Positions 8,320-16,320 of a stretch of DNA of 64,000 nt are shown here, in pieces. The position numbers and the translations under genes were made by a program. The notes below the pieces were generated by a model. That model was not told the DNA's origin. It made no database searches and was given only the letters and a program-made list of their open reading frames with translations. The stretch is from contig NZ_BAABJZ010000096.1 in assembly GCF_039543565.1 (NCBI RefSeq), positions 1 through 64,000 of the forward strand, in the 5' to 3' direction. The stretch is from Ferrimonas pelagia. GTDB taxonomy: Bacteria > Pseudomonadota > Gammaproteobacteria > Enterobacterales > Shewanellaceae. Each line of letters begins with the position of its first letter. Position 1 is the first letter of the stretch.

Positions 8320-9537
8320 TTAAGGACGGCCAACCGGAGGGTGGATCTGGACATTGCCGCCATCCATCTCACCGGTGCACTCTGCTACCGTATTACCAGC
8401 AGCATCGGAGATCACCATGTTGATCTGATCCGCCATATTGTCTTTCTTCCCTTGTGGCTCTCCGGAGTCGAGCAGATAGCCGGCACAGGTATAACCGCTT
8501 TCATTGTTGAAGCGGCCAGTACATTCAAACACCAAGGTATCGATCTCAAATCCCTTCTTACCGCCGGGCTGTTTTGGTCCAGTGCTGTCCATGTCTAAAC
8601 ATTCGACCACTTCGATGTCGTTGGTGTGGAATTTGTCACCGTCGTTGTCGCCACTGTGGAAGTTGACTTCAAATGCCCCGCTGGGTGGTGGCCCGACGTT
8701 ACCGCCAAAGGTACACTGTTTCGGACCAGAGACGACGCCGGAATTAAAGAAGCCACCGGTTGTCACCCAACAAGGACGCTCCGGCTCTTCGTCAAAGGTG
8801 ATCCCGGTAACTGCGCCGGACCCGTTCATCACGATGCGCATAAGGGTTACGCCCTCAATGCCGATATCCGCAATGGTGTTAAAGCCATTATCGCCAACGG
8901 CATTGAGTGAGATCATCTTACCGACCTTCGGTAAGCGCGGGCCGTACAGTTCGATGCGGGCACCGCTCTCCCCTTCCTCTTCCTCGATATCCAGATAGCT
9001 GACAGAGTTGATCGTCACGCTCTTGCTTCTGGCTAGGCCGCTGAAGTCGAACTCAAAAAATTGACCTTGCAGATCCGCATCGTTTGGATCGGCGACATCT
9101 GCATCATCGGCATCAATTAGACCATTGGTATTGGTGTCTTTGAGTCCACTGGACTCATTTATAATCAGTACGTTGTAGAGAGACTGATTGTTTTCATACT
9201 GGGAATTTAACTCACCACCGACAACGTCGCCCATATCATCGTCAACACCAAAGCCACCAAACGCTTCATTGGGCGTCCCTAAGTCGTCATCGCCGCCAGT
9301 TGGGTTGGCACTGTCGAAGATCACCGCAGCATTGTCGTTTGTCGATAGCTTTGGATTGAAACCGTAGACGGTGATCTCGCCGCCCCTTGTGCCACTGACA
9401 CCACTTCCTTCCGTCAATTTGTTTACGATATCGCCTTTATTCAGCCCTTCAAAGTTGATCTCTGCTGCATTGAGCGAGGCGGCGATCATGGCACTACTGA
9501 GCAATGACATGACCGGCATACTTCTCGATGTCATCAT
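8320..9537 (-). CDS. secreted acidic protein of unknown function
   Basis: 405 residues with a cleavable signal peptide (ends SLNAAEINFEG). The mature part is Asp/Glu/Gly-rich: an N-terminal half with a DTNTNGLIDADDADV stretch resembling EF-hand-like or thrombospondin-type calcium loops, then a C-terminal part beginning CWVTTGGFFN and containing DNDGDKFHTNDIE, ECTGRFN, YTCAGYLLDSGEP and a final GGNVQIHPP. Four to six Cys suggest disulfides. The C-terminal part recalls the beta-rich post-COAP-1-like module of other secreted proteins, but I cannot place it firmly. Start chosen at ATG 9537 because AGGTGG lies 5-6 bases upstream; a GTG at 9546 overlaps that site. A hairpin terminator follows the stop. 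It probably works at the cell surface or outside. Confidence 0.75.
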   Translation of the reverse strand: MMTSRSMPVMSLLSSAMIAASLNAAEINFEGLNKGDIVNKLTEGSGVSGTRGGEITVYGFNPKLSTNDNAAVIFDSANPTGGDDDLGTPNEAFGGFGVDDDMGDVVGGELNSQYENNQSLYNVLIINESSGLKDTNTNGLIDADDADVADPNDADLQGQFFEFDFSGLARSKSVTINSVSYLDIEEEEGESGARIELYGPRLPKVGKMISLNAVGDNGFNTIADIGIEGVTLMRIVMNGSGAVTGITFDEEPERPCWVTTGGFFNSGVVSGPKQCTFGGNVGPPPSGAFEVNFHSGDNDGDKFHTNDIEVVECLDMDSTGPKQPGGKKGFEIDTLVFECTGRFNNESGYTCAGYLLDSGEPQGKKDNMADQINMVISDAAGNTVAECTGEMDGGNVQIHPPVGRP

Positions 9538-10019
9538 ATTTTCCACCTGAATGATTAAGGGATAGAAACGCTTGAAATTGGAGCCCTAAAAGTTTAGTGG
9601 CTGCATTCAGTTCCCCAAAGATATTCGACATAAAGTCCGGCGCTTTAGTCATTGTTTTTATTGGACAAATTAAGTTACAGCAATTTATGGCCAGTTAAAT
9701 CGATAAAAATCAGTTCATTGAAGTTAGATGATTTACGACCTTCAATATTCCAATCTATTCTTTATCGAGTCGACTTTTGCACGCCGTCAACCCGAGCGCT
9801 CAATGAGAACGAGGTTAAAACAGCCCAAAGCGTCATGCGGTTTTCACTCTGCTCTTTCTGGTGCCAACACGCGCGCCGGTTACCACATGTGGTAACCGGC
9901 GCGCATCTGCTCGGAAACGTACAGTGTTTCACCCGTTGCTGCCTAAGTCTTGCGCGGCGGACGCGTGATCGCGCACTTAGTTCTCTGTCTAGCTGCTTTT
10001 CGTATTACCACATGTGATA
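9538..10019. other. intergenic region carrying two related palindromes
   Basis: About 480 bp separating the leftward secreted-protein gene from the rightward ribbon-helix-helix-like gene. The left part is AT-rich (probable promoter of the secreted protein). The right part holds the palindromes at 9871-9904 and 10005-10020. An open frame at 9652-10017 has no ribosome-binding site and low-complexity content, so I do not call it. Confidence 0.5.
9871..9904. promoter_or_regulatory. 34-bp perfect palindrome, probable operator
   Basis: A perfect two-fold palindrome whose 16-bp core is TTACCACATGTGGTAA, flanked by GCGCGCCGG and its complement. The same core, with one substitution, recurs 125 bp downstream at 10005-10020. 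There is no T-run, so it is not a terminator. Two matching palindromes ahead of a gene for a small DNA-binding-like protein suggest an autoregulatory operator pair; the protein that binds is inferred. Confidence 0.6.
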
Positions 10020-10020
10020 A
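10005..10020. promoter_or_regulatory. second copy of the palindromic site
   Basis: TTACCACATGTGATAA differs from the core at 9880-9895 at a single base. It overlaps the earliest possible start codons (GTG 10014, ATG 10020) of the next gene, so a bound protein would block its transcription or early translation. Confidence 0.6.
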
Positions 10021-10457
10021 TGGGCTATCTGTTTGATTACTTGTGCGATTTATCCATGCCAAAGGCCCTCCCATTAGACTGCCAATTTATCGAATTTCTG
10101 CTGTCCCGATCGGACCCGTTCCTGATCCGCTATGCCAGCTTGACCCACGCTCAGAATTGGCGAACACGCGTCCGCAAGCAACATCTGCCTCATTGGCAGG
10201 AGTTAGAGTTTCATGATCCGGATGCGCTGGAAGCTCAGATCAACGAGTTTGTGGTGCTCACCTTTGGTTCGGGTCGGTTGCCCATGCTCAGGCGGCGCTA
10301 TGCTACCGAGCGACACCGGCAAAGCAAATCCACTCAGGCGATTGAGCTGGACTCGGATCTGATCCAACGATTGCAGCAACTGAAAACCGAACAGCAGCAT
10401 CGCAACCTGTCCGACACGGTTCGTTGGTTGACGGAGCAGTTGGATCGAGGCGAGTAA
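10020..10457 (+). CDS. small protein with ribbon-helix-helix-like C-terminus
   Basis: About 145 residues, not recognised as a named family. The last 45 residues (TQAIELDSDLIQRLQQL, a short linker, then NLSDTVRWLTEQLD) have the strand-helix-helix pattern of ribbon-helix-helix DNA-binding proteins. A basic stretch (MLRRRYATERHRQSKS) precedes it. The N-terminal 90 residues are mixed alpha-type with PFLIRYASLTHAQNW. The start is uncertain: GTG 10014, ATG 10020 and ATG 10056 are in frame and none has a clear ribosome-binding site. Two copies of a palindrome lie upstream, one over the start, fitting autorepression. A tyrosine recombinase gene lies 490 bp downstream on the same strand. Confidence 0.6.
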   Translation: MGYLFDYLCDLSMPKALPLDCQFIEFLLSRSDPFLIRYASLTHAQNWRTRVRKQHLPHWQELEFHDPDALEAQINEFVVLTFGSGRLPMLRRRYATERHRQSKSTQAIELDSDLIQRLQQLKTEQQHRNLSDTVRWLTEQLDRGE

Positions 10458-10944
10458 GGGACAAAGTGAGATCAGCGGGAATGGGAAAGGGGATATGAGC
10501 AATGCCCTACCGCTTCGGGTTCACTGTCGAAATTAACAACCAAATCTGCATTATGTAAAATGCGCCCTCATGTGGGGGAGTCAGGGTCATGGCGCGCGTT
10601 CACGCTTCGAGCTTTACACAAACGATGGCCGCGCAAGGCGCCTGACTGATCGGTTCGGGCCAAGGGCTGCAGCTCGAAATCGACCTTAGCCCGAATGGCG
10701 CATTCGTGTTCGCCCTCGGCCACCTTGTCTTACTTTCATTCGGCACGCACCGCACCGCTGGAACGGCAGCCTTCGATATCGTAATTCAAGCCAGTCACTA
10801 ACCGGTCGATAAGGCCCCCTTGTCTCTAACGCTCCATCAGCTCGATCGTTCGCGATCCTTTTAGATCAACTAATTGCCGTTAGTTGATCTAATGCTGCCG
10901 TTCCTCTATTATGCTTAAACTTATGTTTATATGAGCTTTTTAGT
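10458..10944. other. 487-bp gap before the recombinase gene
   Basis: No gene seen. Short open frames on both strands lack ribosome-binding sites. The last 85 bp carry an inverted repeat overlapping a sigma70-type promoter (listed separately). The length and repeats would also suit a recombination site, but no matching core is visible elsewhere in the window. Confidence 0.45.
10861..10912 (+). promoter_or_regulatory. recombinase promoter overlapped by a 13-bp inverted repeat
   Basis: TTAGATCAACTAA (10861-10873) and its exact complement TTAGTTGATCTAA (10880-10892) flank a 6-bp spacer. The right arm contains TTGATC (10884-10889), which sits exactly 17 bp before TATTAT (10907-10912), a good -35/-10 pair. 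Transcription would start near 10919, about 25 bases before the recombinase GTG. A protein bound to the repeat would cover the -35 element, so this looks like a repressor operator, or a recombinase arm site doubling as one. Confidence 0.6.
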
Positions 10945-12003
10945 GTGGATCTTGTACTGCCGAATTTGCCTGAGCTGATGAATGATCGGCAACTGCCTCA
11001 GTTTACCGCTCAGGTTGATCAGTCGGATCTTGATCGTCTGGCTGAGTTTCATCGGGCCCGCCTCGCGGAGAAATCCTGGTTAGCACGCCAGTCCGATCTC
11101 CGTCAGTACCTGATCTGGAGTCACTATCAAGGGGTCGAACCGAATCATCCGACCTCCGCCGATCTGTGCTTATGGCTCAGTCATATGGCAACACCGGGCC
11201 GGATGAACCGGCTGAAATATTGTCCACAACGGCATGAGTCAACCTTATACGCTGGCGAAGCGCTGGCCATACGCTCCATCCGGCGACGACATTCGAGTGT
11301 AAAGTGGTACCTGCAGCAAGTTGGCCCAAACAGCAGCAATCCCGCCGCGGACGATCTGGTGCTGCAGCAGCTCGCGGGCATTGTTCGGATCCTGCCGAGC
11401 AAACCCAAACGCGCACCGGGTCTGACCCCCGTAGAGCTGAGCAAGGTGCTGAACGCTATCTCCGGAGATGACTTCATCGGATTGCGTGACAAGCTCTTAC
11501 TTTCTCTCGGTTTTGCCGGTGCTTTGCGGGTGAGTGATCTTGCCGCATTGCGGATCGAAGATATCCGGATCCAGCCGCAAGGATTGGTATTGGGATTTGA
11601 GCAGCGAAAACGTAAGGCTCAGTTTAATCAGATCGCGATCCTGGCCGGCTCAGATCCGAGCCGCTGTCCCAAGATCCTATGCCAACAATACTTAGCACTT
11701 CGGGGATGGTTTAGCGGCCCTCTGTTTCGTCGCGCCAATCGTAATGGCGAACCAACCGACAAAGCCCTGCATCCAACTTCTGTTGCCCGCATCATCACCA
11801 AACGCGGCGCTGGCAACGTGTCATTACACAGTCCGTTAAGTGGTCACAGCCTACGACGTGGCTTTATTGATTCAGCATTATCAACTGGTGCCCCCATCAG
11901 TGAAGTCATGAAGATCTCGGGTCATCAGGATCCCAAAACCCTCATGCTCTATTTGGATGAGATAGGCCAATTTAATCAGCATCCGGCCCAAGGCCTTTAT
12001 TAA
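10945..12003 (+). CDS. tyrosine recombinase/integrase
   Basis: A 352-residue site-specific recombinase with an N-terminal SAM-like core-binding domain (about 20-140) and a C-terminal catalytic domain. The catalytic set is complete: Arg in GALRVSDL, the beta-hairpin Lys in RKRKAQF, HSLRRGF (HxxR), SGHQDPKT (second His) and Tyr in LMLYLDE. It should be active. It is shorter than most phage integrases and more like solo or integron-type recombinases, but it lacks the extra IntI motif as far as I can see. It starts at GTG 10945 from the adjacent promoter; ATG 10978 is an alternative. No phage, cassette array or att repeats are visible around it. Confidence 0.88.
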   Translation: MDLVLPNLPELMNDRQLPQFTAQVDQSDLDRLAEFHRARLAEKSWLARQSDLRQYLIWSHYQGVEPNHPTSADLCLWLSHMATPGRMNRLKYCPQRHESTLYAGEALAIRSIRRRHSSVKWYLQQVGPNSSNPAADDLVLQQLAGIVRILPSKPKRAPGLTPVELSKVLNAISGDDFIGLRDKLLLSLGFAGALRVSDLAALRIEDIRIQPQGLVLGFEQRKRKAQFNQIAILAGSDPSRCPKILCQQYLALRGWFSGPLFRRANRNGEPTDKALHPTSVARIITKRGAGNVSLHSPLSGHSLRRGFIDSALSTGAPISEVMKISGHQDPKTLMLYLDEIGQFNQHPAQGLY

Positions 12004-12164
12004 TACCCGAGCACTCCGCTACTCTCGCAAATGCGTTAGCCCAGCCCTACTCCGAGTCCGCTCGCATAATCAAGCAGCCTTTGGTTATGGGCCAGAGCAG
12101 CGCGCCACTCCGAGCTGATCCGCGCTAGAGCAGCTTAGCGCACAGCGCCCGACGAACTTGGCAC

Positions 12165-13513
12165 GTGCCAAACGCCACGCTGCGCCGAGACCCGCTCTCG
12201 TCGTCGACTCAGCACTATGGGATCAGATCTGAACTGATCACCGCCCCATTACTGCTGAACGAGTTGGACTGGTCTGCCATCGGGGATAGACAAGTCATCC
12301 ATCTCGAGATCGACGTGAAAACGGTACGGGGCCTGCGCATGGGCCTGACGCTGCACGCTGAACCGGCGGATCTTACGGTGCAGTTCTTTGCCACGGCTCA
12401 ACACCGGCTCATCGCACAACAGCCGATCGCCGCAAGCTCAACCCACTTCTCTCGATTGTTAACCGGCAGTTCAATCACCGCCGAGCTGAGCCTGCCATCA
12501 GAGCACAGGATCCCCGACGATCTTCAACTGACATCACTGAGTTTGATCGACACACTGACGCCCATGTCGACCACAACCAATCGCGACAGCAGCGAACTGC
12601 TCAACGCCAGCTGTTACGCACCGTCGCTGAACAACGCGATCAACTCCACGGTGATGCTGCTGATCCCAAATGGCTACCTATGCAGCGGTAACCTACTGGC
12701 ACCCACCGACCAGGCCGATCCGGATAAGCTCTATCTCTATACCGCCGCACACTGCATCTCCGATAGGGCGACGGCACGACATACCCAAGTCATACTGGAT
12801 TTTTCTGTCCCCTGCGATCAAGAACATCGTCTGGACTACGCCACCTACCTTGGCCAGCTCGGCACGGAACCGCTTCATTCATTAAGCGAGGGCGAACTTG
12901 TTGTCACGGGATAGCCCAACTTCCAGCCTCGAGAGGACGGTTCGCTCTATTCGGACGAATCTGATAATAACTTCGCATTGCTTGCCTTTGACAAAGCAGC
13001 CCTGCCCGCCGGTGCTGAAGTTCGGCTCTTAGGCTGGTCGGGGGGCCACAGCGATCACATCGGCTTGATCGCGAACAACGTCTCTCATCCACTGGGGTAC
13101 GCCAAGTCATATAGTGAATTTCTGATCGAAGGCAGTTTAGCGGGCACTCAAACGCTGTTGGCTCGCCCCCTATTGGGCCACACTCAGGCTGGATCCAGCG
13201 GTTCGGCGTTGATCAGTGCAAAAGAGCAAGCGTTAGGGGTGCTGTCAGCCGGGCAATTGGAGCCGCCCTATCTTTCCACCTTCTCAAGCTTAGAACGCGC
13301 CTATCACCTAGGTTTTTGTGAGCCTTTGACTGGTGATCCCACTTGCAGCGATGCGGTGCCTCAGGCAAGGATGTTTCCTCGCCTGAGGCACCGCAGAGCA
13401 CAAGGTCAAGCGCTGGCGGCTTAACCCTGTTCGGCCTGTTGCTCGTGCTGATCAGTGTAAGTGAGCGGTGGCGAAGAGTGAATGTTGGTGCGGTTCGTTC
13501 CGGCCTGGCATAG
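12165..13513 (+). pseudogene. trypsin-like serine protease with GlyGly-CTERM tail, disrupted
   Basis: One reading frame covers 12165-13424 except for an in-frame TAG at 12912-12914. Before it lies a beta-rich N-terminal part and YTAAHC (catalytic His); after it come DNNFALLAFD (candidate catalytic Asp) and GSSGSAL (catalytic Ser), so all triad residues survive. The layout resembles lysyl-endopeptidase-type secreted proteases. Past 13396 the frame is shifted: in the +2 frame the DNA reads GGLTLFGLLLVLIS then ERWRR, a typical GlyGly-CTERM sorting tail ending at TAG 13511-13513. A 44-bp hairpin (13352-13395) accounts for the shift. No signal peptide is seen at the GTG 12165 start, so the 5' end may also be damaged. 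Amber readthrough is possible but unlikely given the second lesion. Confidence 0.75.
13352..13395. repeat. 44-bp hairpin insertion inside the protease gene
   Basis: Two perfect 15-bp arms (TGCGGTGCCTCAGGC and its complement) flank a 14-base loop that can form a few further pairs. Deleting exactly these 44 bp (44 mod 3 = 2) rejoins the protease frame to its GlyGly-CTERM tail, so it behaves as an insertion. No second copy was noticed in the window. Confidence 0.65.
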
Positions 13514-13790
13514 GTTGCCAGGTACCCCTTTAGTGGTATGTAGGCAACCTCTTTCTCTGTTGCTAGTAGCTCTCAATGATCTCTACTGCCGGTATGCTCA
13601 GTCTCAACTTCACAAACACCACTTCGCCTATACACGTCTGACATCAATGGAACGCTCACACATCTCACATAACCTTTGCTCGTCAAGGATCGAGTTGCAC
13701 CTCAAGGGCATTCACTATGACGTTGAGGTGCTATGGACTCGGCTATTGCCGGGCAATGTGGACGCCGATCATATCCTAATCAATAGCACG

Positions 13791-13806
13791 CTGTATATAC
13801 ATACAG
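13791..13806. promoter_or_regulatory. LexA (SOS) box
   Basis: CTGTATATACATACAG matches the gammaproteobacterial LexA consensus CTG(TA)5CAG: both CTGT/ACAG ends are exact and the centre is alternating AT-rich. It is 96 bp before the lonH start. The nearest gene leftward is the protease pseudogene on the + strand, so lonH is the only evident target. Confidence 0.75.
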
Positions 13807-13862
13807 GGCGATCAATTTCCTAGCCAAAACCCGCCATAAAGCCCTGTGCTAACTTAAGGGTG

Positions 13863-13871
13863 TGATATATT
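13863..13871 (+). promoter_or_regulatory. extended -10 promoter of lonH
   Basis: TGATATATT is an extended -10 element (TGnTATATT) about 30 bp before the lonH start codon; no good -35 is present. GGAG at 13890-13893 supports translation from TTG 13902. Confidence 0.4.
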
Positions 13872-13901
13872 CTCTCTTTTCGCGTTTTCGGAGTCCTATC
13901 C

Positions 13902-15629
13902 TTGCACCCTTTGCGTCTTGAGCCGCACCGCCTAATTCCTCGCTTTGAGTTCTCCCCCACCCTAGCTGAGCAGCCCGACACCAGCCCCTGGTTGTTGGGA
14001 CAGGAGCGCTGTTGCAATGCCTGGCAACTGTTTACCCGTTGCCAAGGCCAACACTTGTTTGTCTCCTCTTTTGCCGGTTTCGATCCTGAGGCCATGCTTG
14101 AGAGCCTTTATCGGTCGGCCCCCCTCGTCGCTACGCCGGGCCTGCTCATTGCAGAGGAAACCGAGAGCGGCCAGGTGCTCAAGAAGATCTCCGCGGATGA
14201 ATGGCAAGGCGAAACCGCAAAACAGACTCTGCTGACGCCTTTGGAGGGGATCCGATTTGTTGACCAACCCCTCTCGCGCAAGACCTTACTTGGTACGATA
14301 GACAAGCAAGGTCATTACCATGCAGGCTTGCTGGCCAGCTGTGAAGTTCTGGTGATCCCGGCAGAAGGCTTACTGAATAAACCGTCCCGCTGGTCATTGA
14401 TCAAAGAAGCGGTAAAACGCGGCTATCTGGCGTTCAGTGGCAGCCCGGTACGTATTCCCCTGACCTGTAAGCTGGTCGTGCTGGGCGACGCCATGGCGTA
14501 TGACACACTTAATGCCTTCGATCCTGAGTTTGCTGATCTTGTCAGTCTGCTGGCTGAGGCCCAATCCGAATGGTTCGTTGATAAGCCCGAAGATACGACC
14601 CAGTGGGCTGCCGCGGCAGATCAGATCAGCACGCTCTATAGTGGCCGTGCGCTCACGACCGATGGACTTGCCCGCTTGGCCCGCTACGCAAGCCGCCTGT
14701 GTGAACATCAGGGACGTTTGACCCTCGCGTGGCACCAATTAGGCCAGTTGTTGGCACAATGCCAGGACGGTTCTGAGATCGGCGCTACTGAACTCGAGCA
14801 CGCATTGACCGCACAGAGTCACCGTCACAACAGCGTTGAGATCTACTCACAGCGCAACGTCGAGGAGTCGCTGGTCAGGGTCGATACGCAAGGCGACAAG
14901 GTGGGTCAGATCAACGGCCTAACGGTTGTCGACTATTTTGGCCATAGCTACGGTGAGCCGGCACGGATCACCTGCTCCGTGCATTATGGTGACGGTGAGG
15001 TGGCCGATATCGAGCGTAAGTCGGAGCTCGGTGGCAACATCCACGCCAAGGGCATGATGATCCTCTCCGCCTGCCTCTATCGGATCTTCGGTCAAGACGA
15101 GCCGCTTCACCTCAGCGCCAATATCGTCTTTGAGCAGTCGTACCAGACCATTGATGGCGACAGCGCATCGCTGGCCGAATACTGCTGCTTGATCTCAACC
15201 ATCGCCGATGTTCCGGTTAAACAGTCGCTGGCCTTAACCGGCGCAATCGACCAGTTTGGCAATGTTCAGGCTATCGGTGGCATCAATGAAAAGATTGAGG
15301 GGTTCTTTCACTTATGCCGCTATCGGGGACTAACCGGCGATCAAGGTGTGATAGTACCAACCGCAAACCTAAGCCAGTTAAACCTCAGCGACGATGTGAT
15401 CAACGCCGTTAAAGAGGGTCAGTTCCATCTGTATCAAGCCGATAAGGTCGAGGATGCCTTAGCGCTGCTGACCGGCAAAAGCGTCGGCGAAGCCAACGAC
15501 GACAATCGTTTCGATGATAAGACCTTGTATGGTCTGGTGCAGCAACGGCTGGATACCATGGCGGGCAATAATGAGTCCCAACCCGGCTTTTTGACCCGGA
15601 TGCTGGGAAAACTTCTCACCCGTAGCTGA
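13902..15629 (+). CDS. lonH: Lon-like protease LonH/YcbZ
   Basis: A 575-residue homologue of E. coli YcbZ, a Lon-family protein encoded beside fabA there too. The C-terminal Lon peptidase domain (about 330-550) has the Ser-Lys dyad: Ser421 in DGDSASLAEYC and Lys464 in GGINEKIEGFF, plus ERKSELGGNIHAKGMMI. The N-terminal half is the degenerate AAA-like region, with no Walker A motif that I can find, so ATP-driven unfolding is doubtful. Translation starts at TTG 13902 with GGAG 8 bases upstream; no ATG fits. A LexA box 96 bp upstream suggests SOS control, which I do not know for E. coli ycbZ. Physiological substrates are unknown. Confidence 0.88.
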   Translation: MHPLRLEPHRLIPRFEFSPTLAEQPDTSPWLLGQERCCNAWQLFTRCQGQHLFVSSFAGFDPEAMLESLYRSAPLVATPGLLIAEETESGQVLKKISADEWQGETAKQTLLTPLEGIRFVDQPLSRKTLLGTIDKQGHYHAGLLASCEVLVIPAEGLLNKPSRWSLIKEAVKRGYLAFSGSPVRIPLTCKLVVLGDAMAYDTLNAFDPEFADLVSLLAEAQSEWFVDKPEDTTQWAAAADQISTLYSGRALTTDGLARLARYASRLCEHQGRLTLAWHQLGQLLAQCQDGSEIGATELEHALTAQSHRHNSVEIYSQRNVEESLVRVDTQGDKVGQINGLTVVDYFGHSYGEPARITCSVHYGDGEVADIERKSELGGNIHAKGMMILSACLYRIFGQDEPLHLSANIVFEQSYQTIDGDSASLAEYCCLISTIADVPVKQSLALTGAIDQFGNVQAIGGINEKIEGFFHLCRYRGLTGDQGVIVPTANLSQLNLSDDVINAVKEGQFHLYQADKVEDALALLTGKSVGEANDDNRFDDKTLYGLVQQRLDTMAGNNESQPGFLTRMLGKLLTRS

Positions 15630-15641
15630 TCGGAGTTGTTT

Positions 15642-15659
15642 AGCGTACAAGTGTTCGCT
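15642..15659. promoter_or_regulatory. FabR operator upstream of fabA
   Basis: AGCGTACAAGTGTTCGCT is nearly identical to the FabR binding palindrome known ahead of fabA and fabB in enterics. It lies 39 bp before fabA, where FabR would repress in response to unsaturated acyl thioesters. I did not find a convincing FadR site. Confidence 0.75.
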
Positions 15660-15697
15660 AATCTGTCGGCAGTTTATTGATGTAGGACTCAAGTGAG

Positions 15698-16234
15698 ATG
15701 CAAGTGGCAGAAAAGCAACAAGTACAAGCCAGCAGTTACGATAAAGAAGCCTTAGTGCGCAGTGGCCATGGTGCGCTATTTAGTGCCAGCTCACCCCGTC
15801 TGCCCAAAGACAATATGCTGATGCTGGACCGGATCGTCGAGATCAATGAAACCGGCGGTAACTTTGGTAAAGGCGAGTTGATCGCTGAACTCGATATCAA
15901 TCCCGATCTGTGGTTCTTTGATTGCCACTTCGAGTCGGATCCAGTGATGCCGGGTTGCCTCGGCCTCGATGCCATGTGGCAATTGGTTGGTTTCTTTCTT
16001 GCGTGGCAAGGCGCTGAAGGTAAAGGCCGTGCATTGGGTGTTGGCGAGGTGAAGTTCACCGGCCAGATCCTGCCGACCAACAAAAAGGTGACGTACCATA
16101 TCCACCTTAAGCGCACCATCCATCGTAAGCTGATCATGGGTTTAGCCGATGCGACTATCAGCGTCGACGGCCGTGAGATCTACACTGCAACCGATCTGAA
16201 GGTTGGCGTGTTCCAGGACACCTCCTCGTTCTAA
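15698..16234 (+). CDS. fabA: 3-hydroxydecanoyl-ACP dehydratase/isomerase
   Basis: Dehydrates 3-hydroxyacyl-ACP and isomerises trans-2- to cis-3-decenoyl-ACP, the branch point for unsaturated fatty acids in type II synthesis. The hot-dog fold shows the catalytic pair His77 (FFDCHFESDPVMPGC) and Asp91 (GLDAMWQLVGF), matching E. coli His70/Asp84. GVGEVKFTGQILPT and DLKVGVFQDTSSF close the protein. At 178 aa it is a few residues longer than E. coli FabA at the N-terminus. AAGTGAG precedes the ATG. It follows lonH by 68 bp but has its own FabR-controlled upstream region, and a strong terminator after it. Confidence 0.98.
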   Translation: MQVAEKQQVQASSYDKEALVRSGHGALFSASSPRLPKDNMLMLDRIVEINETGGNFGKGELIAELDINPDLWFFDCHFESDPVMPGCLGLDAMWQLVGFFLAWQGAEGKGRALGVGEVKFTGQILPTNKKVTYHIHLKRTIHRKLIMGLADATISVDGREIYTATDLKVGVFQDTSSF

Positions 16235-16248
16235 GCTCGCGATAAAAC

Positions 16249-16283
16249 AACGCCGCGGCTCCATCAGAGCCGCGGCGTTTTTC
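16249..16283 (+). terminator. fabA terminator
   Basis: A 13-bp stem AACGCCGCGGCTC with its complement around the loop CATCA, followed by TTTTTC. A strong intrinsic terminator 15 bp after the fabA stop. Confidence 0.9.
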
Positions 16284-16320
16284 TTGTCTGTAAGGCGTCC
16301 TCGTCGCTCCTTGAGCAGCA

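Larger units (their letters stand above)
13514..13901. other. intergenic region upstream of lonH
   Basis: About 390 bp without a gene I can support. It contains a 9-bp inverted repeat (GCACCTCAA/TTGAGGTGC, about 13696-13731), a LexA box and an extended -10 promoter. An open frame at 13482-13823 has no ribosome-binding site and overlaps the protease tail. Confidence 0.5.

Noticed and set aside
9871..9904. Treating the 34-bp palindrome as a terminator
   Set aside because: No T-run on either strand, no gene ending nearby, and the core recurs downstream as a site.
9652..10017. A 121-codon + strand frame across the palindromes
   Set aside because: No ribosome-binding site or recognisable pattern; reading through a 34-bp palindrome is more likely regulatory DNA.
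13482..13823. A 113-codon + strand frame over the LexA box region
   Set aside because: Overlaps the protease tail, has no ribosome-binding site, and spans regulatory DNA.
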